DNA of 64,000 bases from Antilocapra americana (Eukaryota > Chordata > Mammalia > Artiodactyla > Antilocapridae), in NCBI GenBank assembly GCA_007570785.1, contig ML660210.1, positions 962,414 through 1,026,413 on the forward strand. Direction: 5' to 3'. Positions 54,600 through 64,000 of this stretch are shown here, one piece after another; the stretch's first letter is position 1, and each line of letters opens with the position of its first letter. The position numbers and the translations under genes are program-made. Under the pieces are notes generated by a model that saw only the letters and a list, made by a program, of their open reading frames with translations, did not search any database and had not been told where the DNA came from.

Positions 54600-56214
54600 C
54601 TAATGACATTCAAGATTGATTTCTCTTAAGATTGACTGGTTTGATCTTCTTGCTGTCCAACAGACACTCAAGAGTCTTCTCCAATACCACAGTTCAAAAG
54701 TATCAATTCTTCGACACTCAGACTTCTTTATGATCCAACTCTCACATCTGGACAAGACTACTGGAAAAACCATAGATTTGACTATACGGTCCTTTGTTAG
54801 CAAAGTAATGCCTCTGCTTTTTAATGTGCTGTCCATGTTTGTCATAGCTTTTCTTTCAAGAAGCAAACATCTTTTAATTTTATGATTGCAGTCACCATCT
54901 GTATCGATTTTTGAAACCAATAAAATAATAAAAATAATTCTCTGTCACTGTTCCCATTGTTTCCTCATCTATTTGCCATGAAGTGATGGTACAGGATGCC
55001 ATGATCTTCATTTTTTAAATGTTGAATTTTAAGCCAGTTTTTTTCACTCTTTTGTTTCACTGTCATTTAGAGGCTCTTTCATTCCTCTTCACCTCCTGCC
55101 ATAAGGGTAGTGTCATCTGCATATCTGAAGTCATTGATATTTCCCCTAGCAATCTTGATTCCAGCTTGTGTTTCATCCAGCCCAGAATTTTGCCTTATGT
55201 ACTATGCATAGAAGTTAAAAAAGAGGACAACATACAGCCCTGAGGTATTCCTTTCCTAATTTTGAACCAGTCTGTTGTTCCATGTCCAGTTCTAACTGTT
55301 GCTTCTTGACCTGCCTACCAGTTTCTCAGGAGGCAGGTAAGGTGGTCTAGTATTCCCATTGCTTGAAGAATTTTCCAGTTTGTTGCGATCCACACAGTCA
55401 AACGCTTTAGCATAGTCAATGAAACAGAAGTTTTTCTGGAATTCTCTTGCTTTTTGCTGATCCAGTAGATGTTGGCAGTTTGATGTCTGGTTCCTCTCCC
55501 TTTTCTGTCTAGCTTGAGCATTTGGAAGTTCTCAGTTCACATACTGTTAAAGACTATCTTGGATAATTTTGGCATTTCTTTGCTAGCATGTGAAATGATT
55601 GCAGTCGTGAGGTAGTTTGAACATTCCTTGTCATTGCCTTTCTTTGGGACTGTAATGAAAACTATTTCTGTCCTGTGGCCACTGCTGCGTTTTCCAAATT
55701 TACTGGCACATTGAGTGAAGCACTTTAACTGCATCACTTTTCAGGTTTTGATATATCTCAAGTGGAATTACATTTCTCCACTAGCTGTGTTCATAGTGAT
55801 GCTTCCTAAGGCCCACTTGACTTCACATTCCAGGATGTCTGGCTCTAGGTAAGTGATCACACCATCGTGATTATCTGGGTCATGATGATCTCTTTTGTGT
55901 AGTTCTTCTGTGTATTCTTGCCACCTCTTCTTAATATCTTCTGCTTCTGTTAGGTTCATACCATTTCTGTCCTTTATTGAGCTCATCTTTGCATGAAATA
56001 TTCCCTTGGTATAGATGGTTTTCTTGAAGAGATCTCTAGTCTTTCCCATTCTGTTGCTTTCCTCTATTTCTTTGCATTGACCACTTAGGAAGGTGTTCTT
56101 GTCTCTCCTTGCTATTGTTTGGAAATCTGCATTCAGATGGGTATATCTTTCTTTTCCTTCTTCACCTTTAGCTTCTCTTCTTTTCTCAGCTATTTGCAAG
56201 ACCTCCTCAGACAA
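54600..56214 (-). pseudogene. BovB reverse transcriptase and linker, broken
   Basis: Minus-strand frame pieces in order: linker at 55768-56214 (ARRDKNTFLSGQCKEIEESN, then EDIKKRWQEYTEELHKRDHH), fingers and palm at 55315-55737, catalytic YADD codons intact at 55112-55123, and thumb at 54600-54920. A stop follows YADD closely (GGEEE then TGA). The fragments lie in different frames, so no RT can be made. Confidence 0.82.
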
Positions 56215-56379
56215 TCATTTTGCCTTTTGCCTTTCTTTTTCTTTGAGATGGCTTGATCACCACCTCTTATAACGTGTTATGAACCTCTGTCCATAGGAAG
56301 TTTGACACTCTATCAGATCTAGTCCCTTGAATCTATTTGTCACTTCCACTGTATAATTAGAATGGGTTTGATTTAGGTC

Positions 56380-57201
56380 ATACTAGAAAGGCCTATTGGT
56401 TTTCCCTACTTCAATTTAAGTCTGAATTTTGCAATGGGAGTTCATGATCTGGGCTACAGTCAGGTCCTGGTGTTTTATTTATTTATTTTTTTAACAACAG
56501 TATAGACCTTCTCCATCTTTGGCTGCAAAGACTATAATCAATCTGATTTTAATAATGACCATCTGGTGATATCCACGTGTAGTTTTGTCTCTTGTGTTGT
56601 TAGAAATGGGTGTTTGTAATGACAAGTGATTCTCTTAGCAAAACTCTGTTAGCATTTACCCTGCTTCATTTTGTACTCCAAGGCCAAACTTGCCTGTTAC
56701 TTTGGGTTATCTCTTAGGTTCCTACTTTTGCATCCCAGGCTGCTATAATGAAAAGGATATATTTTTTTGGTGTTAGTTCTAGAAGGTGTTGTAGGTCTTC
56801 ATAAAAACGTTCAACTTTAGCTTTTGGCATTAGTGCTTGGGACATAGATTTGGATTGCTAGAATATTGAATGGTTTACCTTGAAAATGAACTGAGAGCAT
56901 TTAGTTGTTTTTGAGATTGCACCCAAGGACTGCACTTTGGACTCTTGTTGACTATGAGGGCTACTTCATTTCTTCTAAGGGATTCTTGACCACCATAATA
57001 AATATAATGGTTATCTGAATTAAATTCACCTATTCTGGTCCATTTTAGTTTGCTGACTCCTAAAATGTCAGTGTTCATTCTTGCCATCTCCTCTTTTACC
57101 ACTTCCAATTTACCTTCATTCATGGACCTAACATTCCAGGTTTCTATGCAATATTGTTCTTTACAGCATTGAGCTTTACATTCACCATCAGACATATTCA
57201 C
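56380..57201 (-). pseudogene. BovB endonuclease, broken
   Basis: Minus-strand remnant of the APE-like endonuclease. The N-terminal frame 56875-57201 reads QYCIETWNVRSMNEGKLEVV, then ILGVSKLKWTRIGEFNSDNH, the normal start region with its conserved NVRS. The GDWNAKVG signature is mutated: the minus strand near 56740 reads 'gcagcctgggatgcaaaagt', i.e. AAWDAKV, so the first catalytic Asp-Asn pair is altered. A 'gatcatgaactccc' (DHE) remains near 56440. Confidence 0.78.
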
Positions 57202-57665
57202 AACTGGGTGTTGTTTTTGCTTTTACTCTGGCTCTCCATTCCTTCGGGAGCTATTTCTCTGCTCTTCTCCAGTAACGTATTGGGTACCTACTGACCTGAG
57301 GAATGACTCTTTCAGTGTCATATCTTTTTGCCTTTTTGTAATGTTCATGGGATTCTCAAGGCAAGAATGCTGATGTGGCTTGCCATTCCCTTCTTCAGTG
57401 GACCACGTTTTGTCAGAACTCTTCACCATGACCCATCCATCTTGGTTGGCCCTACATGGTATTGCTTATAGTTCCACTGAGTTAGACAAGACTGTGACCC
57501 ATGGGGTCAATTTGGCTGGTTTTCTGTGATTGTGGTTTTCATTATGTCTGCCCTCTGATGAATAAGGATAAGAGGCTTGTAGAAGCTTACTGATGGGAGG
57601 GACTGGCTGTGGGGGAAACTGGGTCTTGCTCTGGTGAGCAAGACCATGCACAGTAAATTTTAATA

Positions 57666-57820
57666 TAATATGCTGTTGATGAGTTCTAGAAGGCAATTAA
57701 ATTATCCTCATACCAGGCTGATTTTTATCTAGACTTATTTTTAAGCATTTTTGCTTTAACTGTAAAATTGATATTTCTCTGAAGAAAATTTAGGCATATT
57801 ACAATCAATAAACTTAAATC
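57666..57820. other. Short unique segment between two BovBs
   Basis: About 155 bp of AT-rich DNA. No feature recognised. Confidence 0.4.
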
Positions 57821-58310
57821 TCAGTTCAGTTCAGTTGCTCAGTCGTGTATGACCTTTTGAGATCCCATGGACTGCAGAATCCCAGGCCTCCCTGTCCATC
57901 ACCAACTCCTAGAGTTTACTCAAACTCATGCCCATTGAGTCAGTGATGCCACCCAACCATCTCATCCTCTGTCATCCCCTTCTCCTCCTGCCTTCAATAT
58001 TTCCCAGCATCAATCAAGGTCTTTTCAAATGAGTCAGCTCTTCACATCAGGTCGCCCAAGTATTGGAGTTTCAGCTTCAACATCAGTCCTTCCAATGAAT
58101 ATGCAGGACTAATTTCCTTTAGGATGGACTGGTTGGATCTCCTTGCAGTCCAAGGAATAGTCTTCTCTTACACCACAGTTCAAAAACATCAATTCTTCGG
58201 CACTCAGTTTTCTTTATAGTCCAAATCTCACATCCATACATGACCATTGGAAAAACCATAGCCTTGACCTGATTGACCTTTGTTGGCAAAGTAACATTGG
58301 CAAAGTAATC
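57821..58310 (-). mobile_element. BovB 3' end, antisense
   Basis: Starts 'tcagttcagttcagttgctc' and is 5'-truncated near 'ttgttggcaaagtaac'. A 15-bp unit (ttggcaaagtaa) is tandemly repeated at the truncation point (58283-58309). No RT motif is included. It is oriented opposite to the BovB 320 bp further on. Confidence 0.9.
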
Positions 58311-58631
58311 TTAACATCTAGGCTAGACAATTTAGGCTTGCTACTGTCATTATTTTCTACTAAAATATTAACCTCTTGGGAACCTTACTCAATGCCCAAA
58401 GTCATTGGCAGTTGACTCTCCAGTCATGTTGTTTGGATCTTGAATATCTCTACACCTCATGCAGTCACTGAGAATTATCTGGCTTATACCATAACCCTGT
58501 TAATTTTCCCTAGTCTCATAAACTTTCATTGTACACATATGCAGTTTAGTATGCTGTGAAGACTCGATGCAATTGCTATGCAGAGTGTTGGTGCCCTTTT
58601 TCTATATAGGTACCTCTTATGTTGAACTTAT
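58311..58631. other. Unique segment between opposed BovBs
   Basis: About 320 bp without recognised features. Confidence 0.4.
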
Positions 58632-59602
58632 GTCAGGAAGCAACAGTTAGAACTGGACATGGAACAACAGACTGGTTCCAAATAGGAAAAGGAGTACGTT
58701 AAGGCTGTATATTGTCACCCTGCTTATTTAACTTCTATGCAGAGTACATCATGAGAAACACTGGGCTGGAAGAAGCACAAGCTAGAATCAAGATTGCTGG
58801 GAAAAATATCAATAACCTCAGATATGCAGATGACACCACCCTTATGGCAGAAAGTGAAGAGGAACTAAAAGGCCTCTTGATGAAAGTGAAAGAGGAGAGT
58901 GAAAAAGTTGGCTTAAGGCTCAACATTAAGAAAACTAAGATCATGGCATCTGGTCCCATAACTTCATGGGAAATAGATGGGGAAACAGTGGAAATGGTGT
59001 CAGACTTTATTTTGGGGGGCTACAAAATCACTGTAGATGGTGATTGCAGCCATGAAATCAAAAGATGCTTACTTCTTGGAAGGAAAGTTATGGCCAACCT
59101 AGATAGCATATTGAAAAGCAGAGACATTACTTTGCCAACAAAGGTCCATCTAGTCAAGGCTATGGCTTTTCCAGTAGTCATGTATAGATGTGAGAGTTGG
59201 ACAGTGAAAAAGGCCGAGTGCCGAAGAATTGATGCTTTTGAACTATGGTGTTGGAGAAGACTCTTGAGACTCTCTTGGGCTGCAAGGAGATCCAACAAGT
59301 CCATCCTAAAGGAGATCAGTCCTGGGTATTCATTGGAAGGACTGATGTTGAAGGTGAAACTCCAATACATTGTCCACCTCATGCGAAGAGTTGACTCAAT
59401 GGAAAAGACCCTGATGCTGGGAAGGATTGGGGGCAGGAGGAGAAGGGGACAACAGAGGATCAGATGGCTGGATGGCATCACTGAATCAATGGACATGGGT
59501 TTGGATAGACTGAGGGAGTTGGTGATGGACAGGGAGGCCTGGTGTGCTGCAGTTCATAGGGTCTCAAAGAGTTGGACACAACTGAGCAACTGAACTGAAC
59601 TA
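58632..59602 (+). mobile_element. BovB LINE 3' third, sense, best preserved
   Basis: Sense BovB beginning inside RT ('gtcaggaagcaacagttaga') and ending with the intact terminus 'gagcaactgaactgaacta'. It carries the longest open frame of the window and the lowest apparent decay of the BovBs here. Its last ~480 bp can pair with 57821-58310. Confidence 0.93.
58636..59593 (+). pseudogene. BovB reverse transcriptase C-terminal part, long open frame
   Basis: Open for 293 codons from 58712 to the natural stop at 59593. Visible: [13 protein letters not shown], catalytic YADD (58823-58834) in [19 protein letters not shown], the [12 protein letters not shown] block, the [13 protein letters not shown] thumb segment, and the C-terminal [16 protein letters not shown] and [20 protein letters not shown] blocks. 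Upstream the frame continues to 58636 but is cut by one TAA (in 'tacgttaaggctg', where relatives have CAA). The apparent start at 58712 is a TTG codon. The fingers and endonuclease are missing through 5' truncation, so it is not an active gene. Confidence 0.88.
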
Positions 59603-59670
59603 TTTTGAACTATGCCTTGAAATCTACAACTACCACTGTGTACCTAAACTTTAATTTCTATATGATTTGT

Positions 59671-59868
59671 GCCCATGCTCAGTCACTCCTGTCATGTTCA
59701 CTCTTTAAAACTCTATGGACTGTAGCCTGCCAAGCTCCCTTGTCCATAGGATTATTCAGGCAAGAATCCTGGGGTAGGTTGCCATGCCCTCCTCCAAGGC
59801 ATCTGCCTGATCCAGGAATCAAACCCATGTCTCCAGCATCTCCTGCACTGCAGGCGGATTCTTTACCA
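59671..59868 (-). mobile_element. Bov-tA SINE with TSD
   Basis: Antisense, ~198 bp: 'catgctcagtcactcctgtc', 'ttcaggcaagaatcctgggg', 'ccaggaatcaaacccatgtc' (B box). The distal head end is missing. Flanks atatgatttgt (59660-59670) and atatgctttgt (59869-59879) differ at one base. Confidence 0.93.
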
Positions 59869-60527
59869 ATATGCTTTGTTCAGTGATATTACTATGCTCT
59901 ACTCGGAATCTCTGTCTCTACACTGTCATTAATAATATGTCTCTAGGCAATTTTATTTTTCACATTACTCATTTTCCCACTTTGGGGGATCACAATTCAA
60001 TGACATTAATTATCTAATGTCTATTTTTGTTTGTTTGTGTTTTTTCCCCTATTCTCTAATTGTTCATGGTTGAGGTTAAGTCTGAACATTTTACTTGATT
60101 ATTGCCAGAAGCAGAAGTCTAGTTCATAAATTTTAATTAGTATATTAATGCAAAAATAAATTTCTTCATTCTTTTTTCTCTTACAGTTATAATTAATAAG
60201 TAGTTCAGTAGTTCAGTGAACTTTAAATTTTTTGTTAAATCATATGAATTGCTGATAGGTTTTTAATCCATGTGTTTTATTTGGTTGTATATTTGTATAA
60301 AAGTAATTACATGCACATAAAATACAGTTAGTAAAATACAAAACAAAATTATTCCTATGAACTGTCCCATATTTAATGTACTTTTCTGAACTTGCTTTAT
60401 ATTGTGAAAATCAGTTAACTTTAACTCCTTTAAAGTAAAAAGTAAGGGCAACATCCGCTGTTTGAAAAAATTTACTCTGTTTTATTTTATATTATATATA
60501 ATGAAGAAAGTAGTAAAATACATTTAA
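59869..60527. other. AT-rich unique segment
   Basis: About 660 bp. The small minus-strand frame 60263-60454 is hydrophobic and unrecognised. Confidence 0.45.
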
Positions 60528-60745
60528 AAACATGAACTCTGAAATTAGACTGTTTGAGTATAAATTCTTACTTTACAATTTACTTTGTCTGTAACATAGG
60601 AATGGTTAATTATATTTTTTTTTACCTTATCATCCTAACCTGAGACATATTAACATCTCTATTTCATAGAGTTCTTGTAAAGATAAGTTATGTGTGTGTG
60701 TTTAAAATAGTTGGTACATCTAATAGCTATAAAGGTAATTATTAT
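60528..60745 (+). mobile_element. MIR SINE
   Basis: Sense MIR: 'gaactctgaaattagactgt', 'gagtataaattcttac', 'ctatttcatagagttcttgt', 'aaagataagttatg', ending 'ggtaattattattccc'. Order and spacing fit, with strong decay. Confidence 0.6.
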
Positions 60746-60817
60746 TCCCATACACAAGAGAAAATATAAAAAAGAAACAATACAGAATAAATTTCAATAC
60801 AGAAAATATCTGAACAG

Positions 60818-60880
60818 CTAATAGTCATGTCCAACTCTTTGCAACCCCATAGACTAGTCCACCAGGCTCCTCTTTCTAGA
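60818..60880 (-). mobile_element. Bov-tA SINE fragment
   Basis: Antisense body start only: 'tagtcatgtccaactctttg', 'ccaccaggctcctctttcta'. 63 bp. Confidence 0.8.
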
Positions 60881-61034
60881 GTGTATTTTTCGGTAAGATA
60901 ATTGTGTCTGTACAGACATCATAAAAGGTCAGTACTCACACCGGTCCAGATGAAAGAGACACTAAGAGTCCTAATTGACAAATGATGCAAACCACATTAA
61001 TTCTCTGAAAAGAAGTTAAGAAGGAAAAAGAGAG

Positions 61035-61229
61035 AGGTCGCTCAGTCGTGTCCCACACTTTGCAACCCCATAGACTATAGCTTGCCAGACTCCATCCATG
61101 GGATTTTCCCGGCAAGAATACTGGAGTGGGTTGCCATTTCCTTCTCCAGGGGATCTTCCCAACCCAGGAATCGAACCCAGGTCTCCTGCACTGCAGGCAG
61201 ACTTTTTACTGTCTGAGCCACCAGGGAGT
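61035..61229 (-). mobile_element. Bov-tA SINE, well preserved
   Basis: Antisense, ~195 bp: 'ggtcgctcagtcgtgtccca', 'cggcaagaatactggagtgg', B box 'caggaatcgaacccagg' and head 'tgagccaccagggag'. CpG dinucleotides remain in several ancestral places, which suggests a young copy. Confidence 0.94.
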
Positions 61230-61721
61230 AAGGCACGTATCAAAGAGCAGAAGATTTTACAACAAGGTATTTCATATCTCTCGGTCTTCTGATATGAAAA
61301 AAACAAAAACATTTGTTTCAGAACCTCTATATAATGCAGAAAATAACCATTTTATGTGGTGTTTTTAAACCTTTTCTTTTTGAAATTGCATAGTCCAACC
61401 AAAATAAAACAGGCTATTATTTATTACTTGGTAAGTCGGCTCTTCATTGCTATCCCACTTGATTTCCCTAACAAAAGGTAAAAGTTGTTATTCAGGAGAC
61501 TTCATGGCTGACATTACTTTAGGATAATAAGGGTAGCAGAATATGTAATTTGTTTTGCATAGACCAGCACTGTTTTAAGTAATGAAAAATTATAGTAGCA
61601 GAGTCAGTATAACTGACGTTGCAGACAAAGAGTAAAGAAATTTATATATCATCAAGCTATCATTTTGATAAAGTAGGTTTTCCTTCCAGAGACATTTAAA
61701 TGCCTTAGTAATATAGTACAC
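61230..61721. other. Unique segment
   Basis: About 490 bp, AT-rich, nothing recognised. Confidence 0.45.
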
Positions 61722-61926
61722 TGGGCTTCCCAGGTGGGTCAGTGGTAAAGAATGTATCTGCCAATGCAAGAGACAGGAGACTTGGGTTCCATTCCTGGGT
61801 CAGGAAGATCCCCTGGAGGAGGAAATGTCAATGTACTTGTTTTCTTTCTGGAAACTTCCATGGACAGAGGAGTCTGGCAGGTTGCAGTCCTTGGTGTAAC
61901 AAAGAATCAAACATAGCTGAGCACAG
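61722..61926 (+). mobile_element. Bov-tA SINE, full length
   Basis: Sense, ~205 bp: 'gggcttcccaggtgggtcag', 'gggttccattcctgggtcag', 'ggacagaggagtctggcagg', end 'aatcaaacatagctgagca'. Confidence 0.92.
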
Positions 61927-63216
61927 ACTCAAGCAAAATAATACAAAGAAGCAACTATTATATATCTGTCTGTTACCAAATTATGTTTTCTTAAAACTGA
62001 ATTATCTGATGGAAGTAATCCAATTATAGGGTGTTGTATTATGTAAGAAATAATCAGGTTAAAATTATAACATTTCTTAAATTTGAATATAAGCTTTAAT
62101 TGTTACTGTAGAACTTTTGCAGTTTATCTACAATGCTTCATGTCAAAGGATTGTATCAGTTTACTTATTTTTGTTGTCTCAAAAATGCATTCCAACTTGC
62201 TGTGACATTTTATAAAAAATGTCACAAGTCTGCTCCTTATTTTTCTTAGTTGTAAGGTAAGGTATTTATCTAGGTAGTTCTTACTGTTAAACAGACATCA
62301 GAATTCATGAATAATTGAATACACTTATCACATGAGCACTAATGATAACTAAAAGCATAAGAAGAGTCTTCCCGAGAATAATAGCTTCTCATAGCATTTC
62401 AATCTCCAGTGTTGTCCATATAGGCCTAAGTGAGAGACACCAGTTTTGTGGCTCTTATGAAGCATTTTGTAATTTAAAGTAAATTTATTTGTATGTCACT
62501 TACCATAACTTTCCCCAAGAAGAAAAAAGAAATAAAATACATGTAACAGAAATAGTTCAAACTAAAAAATGAATTTGCTGATATAATATGCATACTAGTA
62601 TACGTGACTACATAAAACAATATTATTGACAAAGTTATCCACAAACCTAGACAGCGTAAAACTTTCTAATCTAAATAATCAAATTATCATAGATTAAAAT
62701 GTTATCAATGCTACATAAAATTTCTCAGTGGTTCCTCGAAATCATAAATTTGAAGGCAGTATGACATAGAATGTCTCTTTGTATACAGTCTTCAGTTACC
62801 TGTTATATTCTCAAGATATACTGAACTTCTTTCCAATAATTGAAAATTGCTTTCTCTGTCTCATTCTAAAGCAATATTGAAACTCAACCCAAACAACTGG
62901 GACAGTATAGCAAGTTATTTCCAGCTTTGATGGTGCCCTTTGCTTCAAACTCAGAACAGCTATAAATATGAAGAAAACTAGGAAAGACAATTGAGTTCAT
63001 GTATGACATAAATACTAAGAACAGAGACTTTGTCTATCACATGAGTATTGCTCCACCTTGGTTGGTGCCCTAACTTACTGGTTATGATTATGGTGACCTG
63101 AGTTTAGCTCAATGCTTGAAGTCAGTGTTTCTACTTCTATCAGTGAATAAAAGAATAAAAAATAAATAAATACTACTGAGCACACAAATACATTAAATTC
63201 AACATATCTCCTTGAA
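61927..63216. other. 1.3 kb unique AT-rich DNA
   Basis: No recognised gene or repeat. Lies between two sense SINEs. Confidence 0.5.
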
Positions 63217-63352
63217 TTGGGAAGATTCCCTGCAGTAGGAAATGGCAACCCATTCCAGTATTCTTGCCTGGAAAATTTCATGAACAGAACTGGTTTTTGG
63301 CAGGCTACAGTCCATGGAGATGCAAATAGCCAGACATGACTGGGTGACTGAG
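63217..63352 (+). mobile_element. Bov-tA SINE, headless
   Basis: Sense, ~136 bp: 'tgggaagattccctgcagta', 'ggcaacccattccagtattc', end 'gacatgactgggtgactgag'. The tRNA head is missing and a small 'ctggtttttgg' insertion lies in the body. Confidence 0.9.
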
Positions 63353-63915
63353 CCCTCACACACTCAAGCATATCTTAAGGCTGTAATTTTTCATGAAGTA
63401 AATAATTTCAAAATGCTAAACAGAAGAAAAAATAGAAAAACTCAAAATCTCTTGCTGAAAATGAACTCTCAATAAAAGTTAAAACAAAAACAATAAAATA
63501 CAATACTGAAAATGCCAAAAAAGTTGACAGCTAAAAATGTATCTCTAATAAAATTAATCTCTAAATAGTAATATTAATATTTCAGTCTTGAAATAAGTGT
63601 GAAAAAGATGTCCCAAATTATATCTGAAAGCACAACTTACATTTAAAAAGCAATAAACTATGAAACAAAATAACGTGAAATGAAATTACACTAGAACAGA
63701 CATCTACATTCAAAACTAGTGATACTCTTGAAGGTCTTGAAATTACTGGTAAATGTTCATTTTCTAACTGTGCTTCATAATTTAGGTATATTTATATTTA
63801 GTAATATAAATATATCAAAGTTAACAAAGTACTATAAAAAGAAACAAACTCTGTTTTATTAATTTATAGTTATTATTTATCACAAATAAAACTTATTTAA
63901 AATATGTCAGGTTAG
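63353..63915. other. AT-rich unique segment
   Basis: About 560 bp, A-rich, nothing recognised. Confidence 0.45.
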
Positions 63916-64000
63916 GGATTTCCCTGGTGATAAAGTGGTTAGGACTCTGAGCTTCCACTGCAAGGGTACAGGCTTGATCTCTTGTTGGGGAACTAAAATC
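63916..64000 (+). mobile_element. CHR-type tRNA SINE, cut by window end
   Basis: Sense: 'ggatttccctggtgataaag' (A box), 'acaggcttgatctcttgttg' (B box), 'ggggaactaaaatc', then the window ends. The rest lies outside. Confidence 0.88.

Larger units (their letters stand above)
54340..57665 (-). mobile_element. BovB LINE, nearly full length, antisense
   Basis: At ~3.3 kb this is the longest uninterrupted BovB here. From low to high coordinate it runs 3' terminus, RT thumb, palm, fingers, linker, endonuclease and part of the 5' UTR (ending 'ccatgcacagtaaatttta'). It lacks the outermost 5' UTR found at 35693-36000. An AT-rich (TTTA)n run has expanded in the endonuclease region near 56475. Many frameshifts, with decay similar to the other old BovBs. 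Confidence 0.93.

Noticed and set aside
59020..59496. 158-codon minus-strand frame opposite the BovB RT
   Set aside because: Shadow of the sense RT frame in 58636-59593; its sequence is the antisense translation seen in other BovB copies too.
57821..59602. Considered as a second twin-primed BovB
   Set aside because: Both pieces have their own true 3' terminus (TCAGTTCAGTT.. and ..GAACTGAAC), so they are two separate insertions.
1..64000. CRISPR arrays, operons, tRNA or rRNA genes, bacterial or phage features
   Set aside because: The repeat content is wholly ruminant. tRNA-like A and B boxes occur only as SINE heads, and no regularly spaced repeat-spacer arrays were seen.

Overview
This is a ruminant nuclear genomic window with no intact host gene that I can recognise. 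The organism call rests on its repeats. BovB (RTE-class) LINEs, tRNA-Glu-headed Bov-tA SINEs, CHR-type tRNA SINEs and artiodactyl L1 tails occur together throughout, and that combination points to a bovid or close relative such as cattle, buffalo, sheep or goat. I cannot fix the species. The DNA is AT-rich, and every long open frame is a piece of retrotransposon reverse transcriptase or endonuclease. The window therefore looks like a gene desert or the inside of a very long intron.

Layout. 0-10 kb: an L1 tail with a nested SINE, then a BovB 3' half lying between the arms of a ~460-bp, ~97-98% identical inverted duplication (2783-3242 and 6895-7356), an antisense L1, and a 166-bp direct duplication (8441-8606 and 9790-9955). 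10-19 kb: sparse SINEs, a short BovB tail, an L1 tail with a nested SINE, and one or two LTR-like blocks. 19.5-22.3 kb: a 5'-truncated young L1 lying in an older antisense L1, flanked by ~130-bp copies of the older L1. 22-28 kb: mostly non-repetitive AT-rich DNA with a solo LTR (25804-26282). 28-31.2 kb: two old BovBs tail to tail. 33.7-37.5 kb: a BovB whose 3' and 5' halves lie in opposite orientation, as expected of one twin-primed insertion. 37.6-46.5 kb: two solo LTRs, L1 tails, a MIR, a BovB lacking its catalytic YADD, and a 185-bp TA array. 47-48.6 kb: a SINE cluster with local duplications. 48.7-51 kb: an antisense endogenous-retrovirus pol remnant split by a GC-rich ~0.9-kb insert. 52.4-54.3 kb: another SINE cluster. 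54.3-59.6 kb: a nearly complete antisense BovB followed by an opposed BovB pair carrying the longest open frame (293 codons). 59.7-64 kb: scattered SINEs and a MIR.

Nothing here forms an operon, pathway or CRISPR-like system. The sequence records successive retrotransposition: older L1, MIR and LTRs, then BovB, then Bov-tA inserted into both. Small local duplications and inversions are superimposed. The duplications and the twin-primed BovB are the parts most worth a second look. Element boundaries were read by eye against remembered family structure, so expect errors of roughly 5-30 bp unless target-site duplications are cited.
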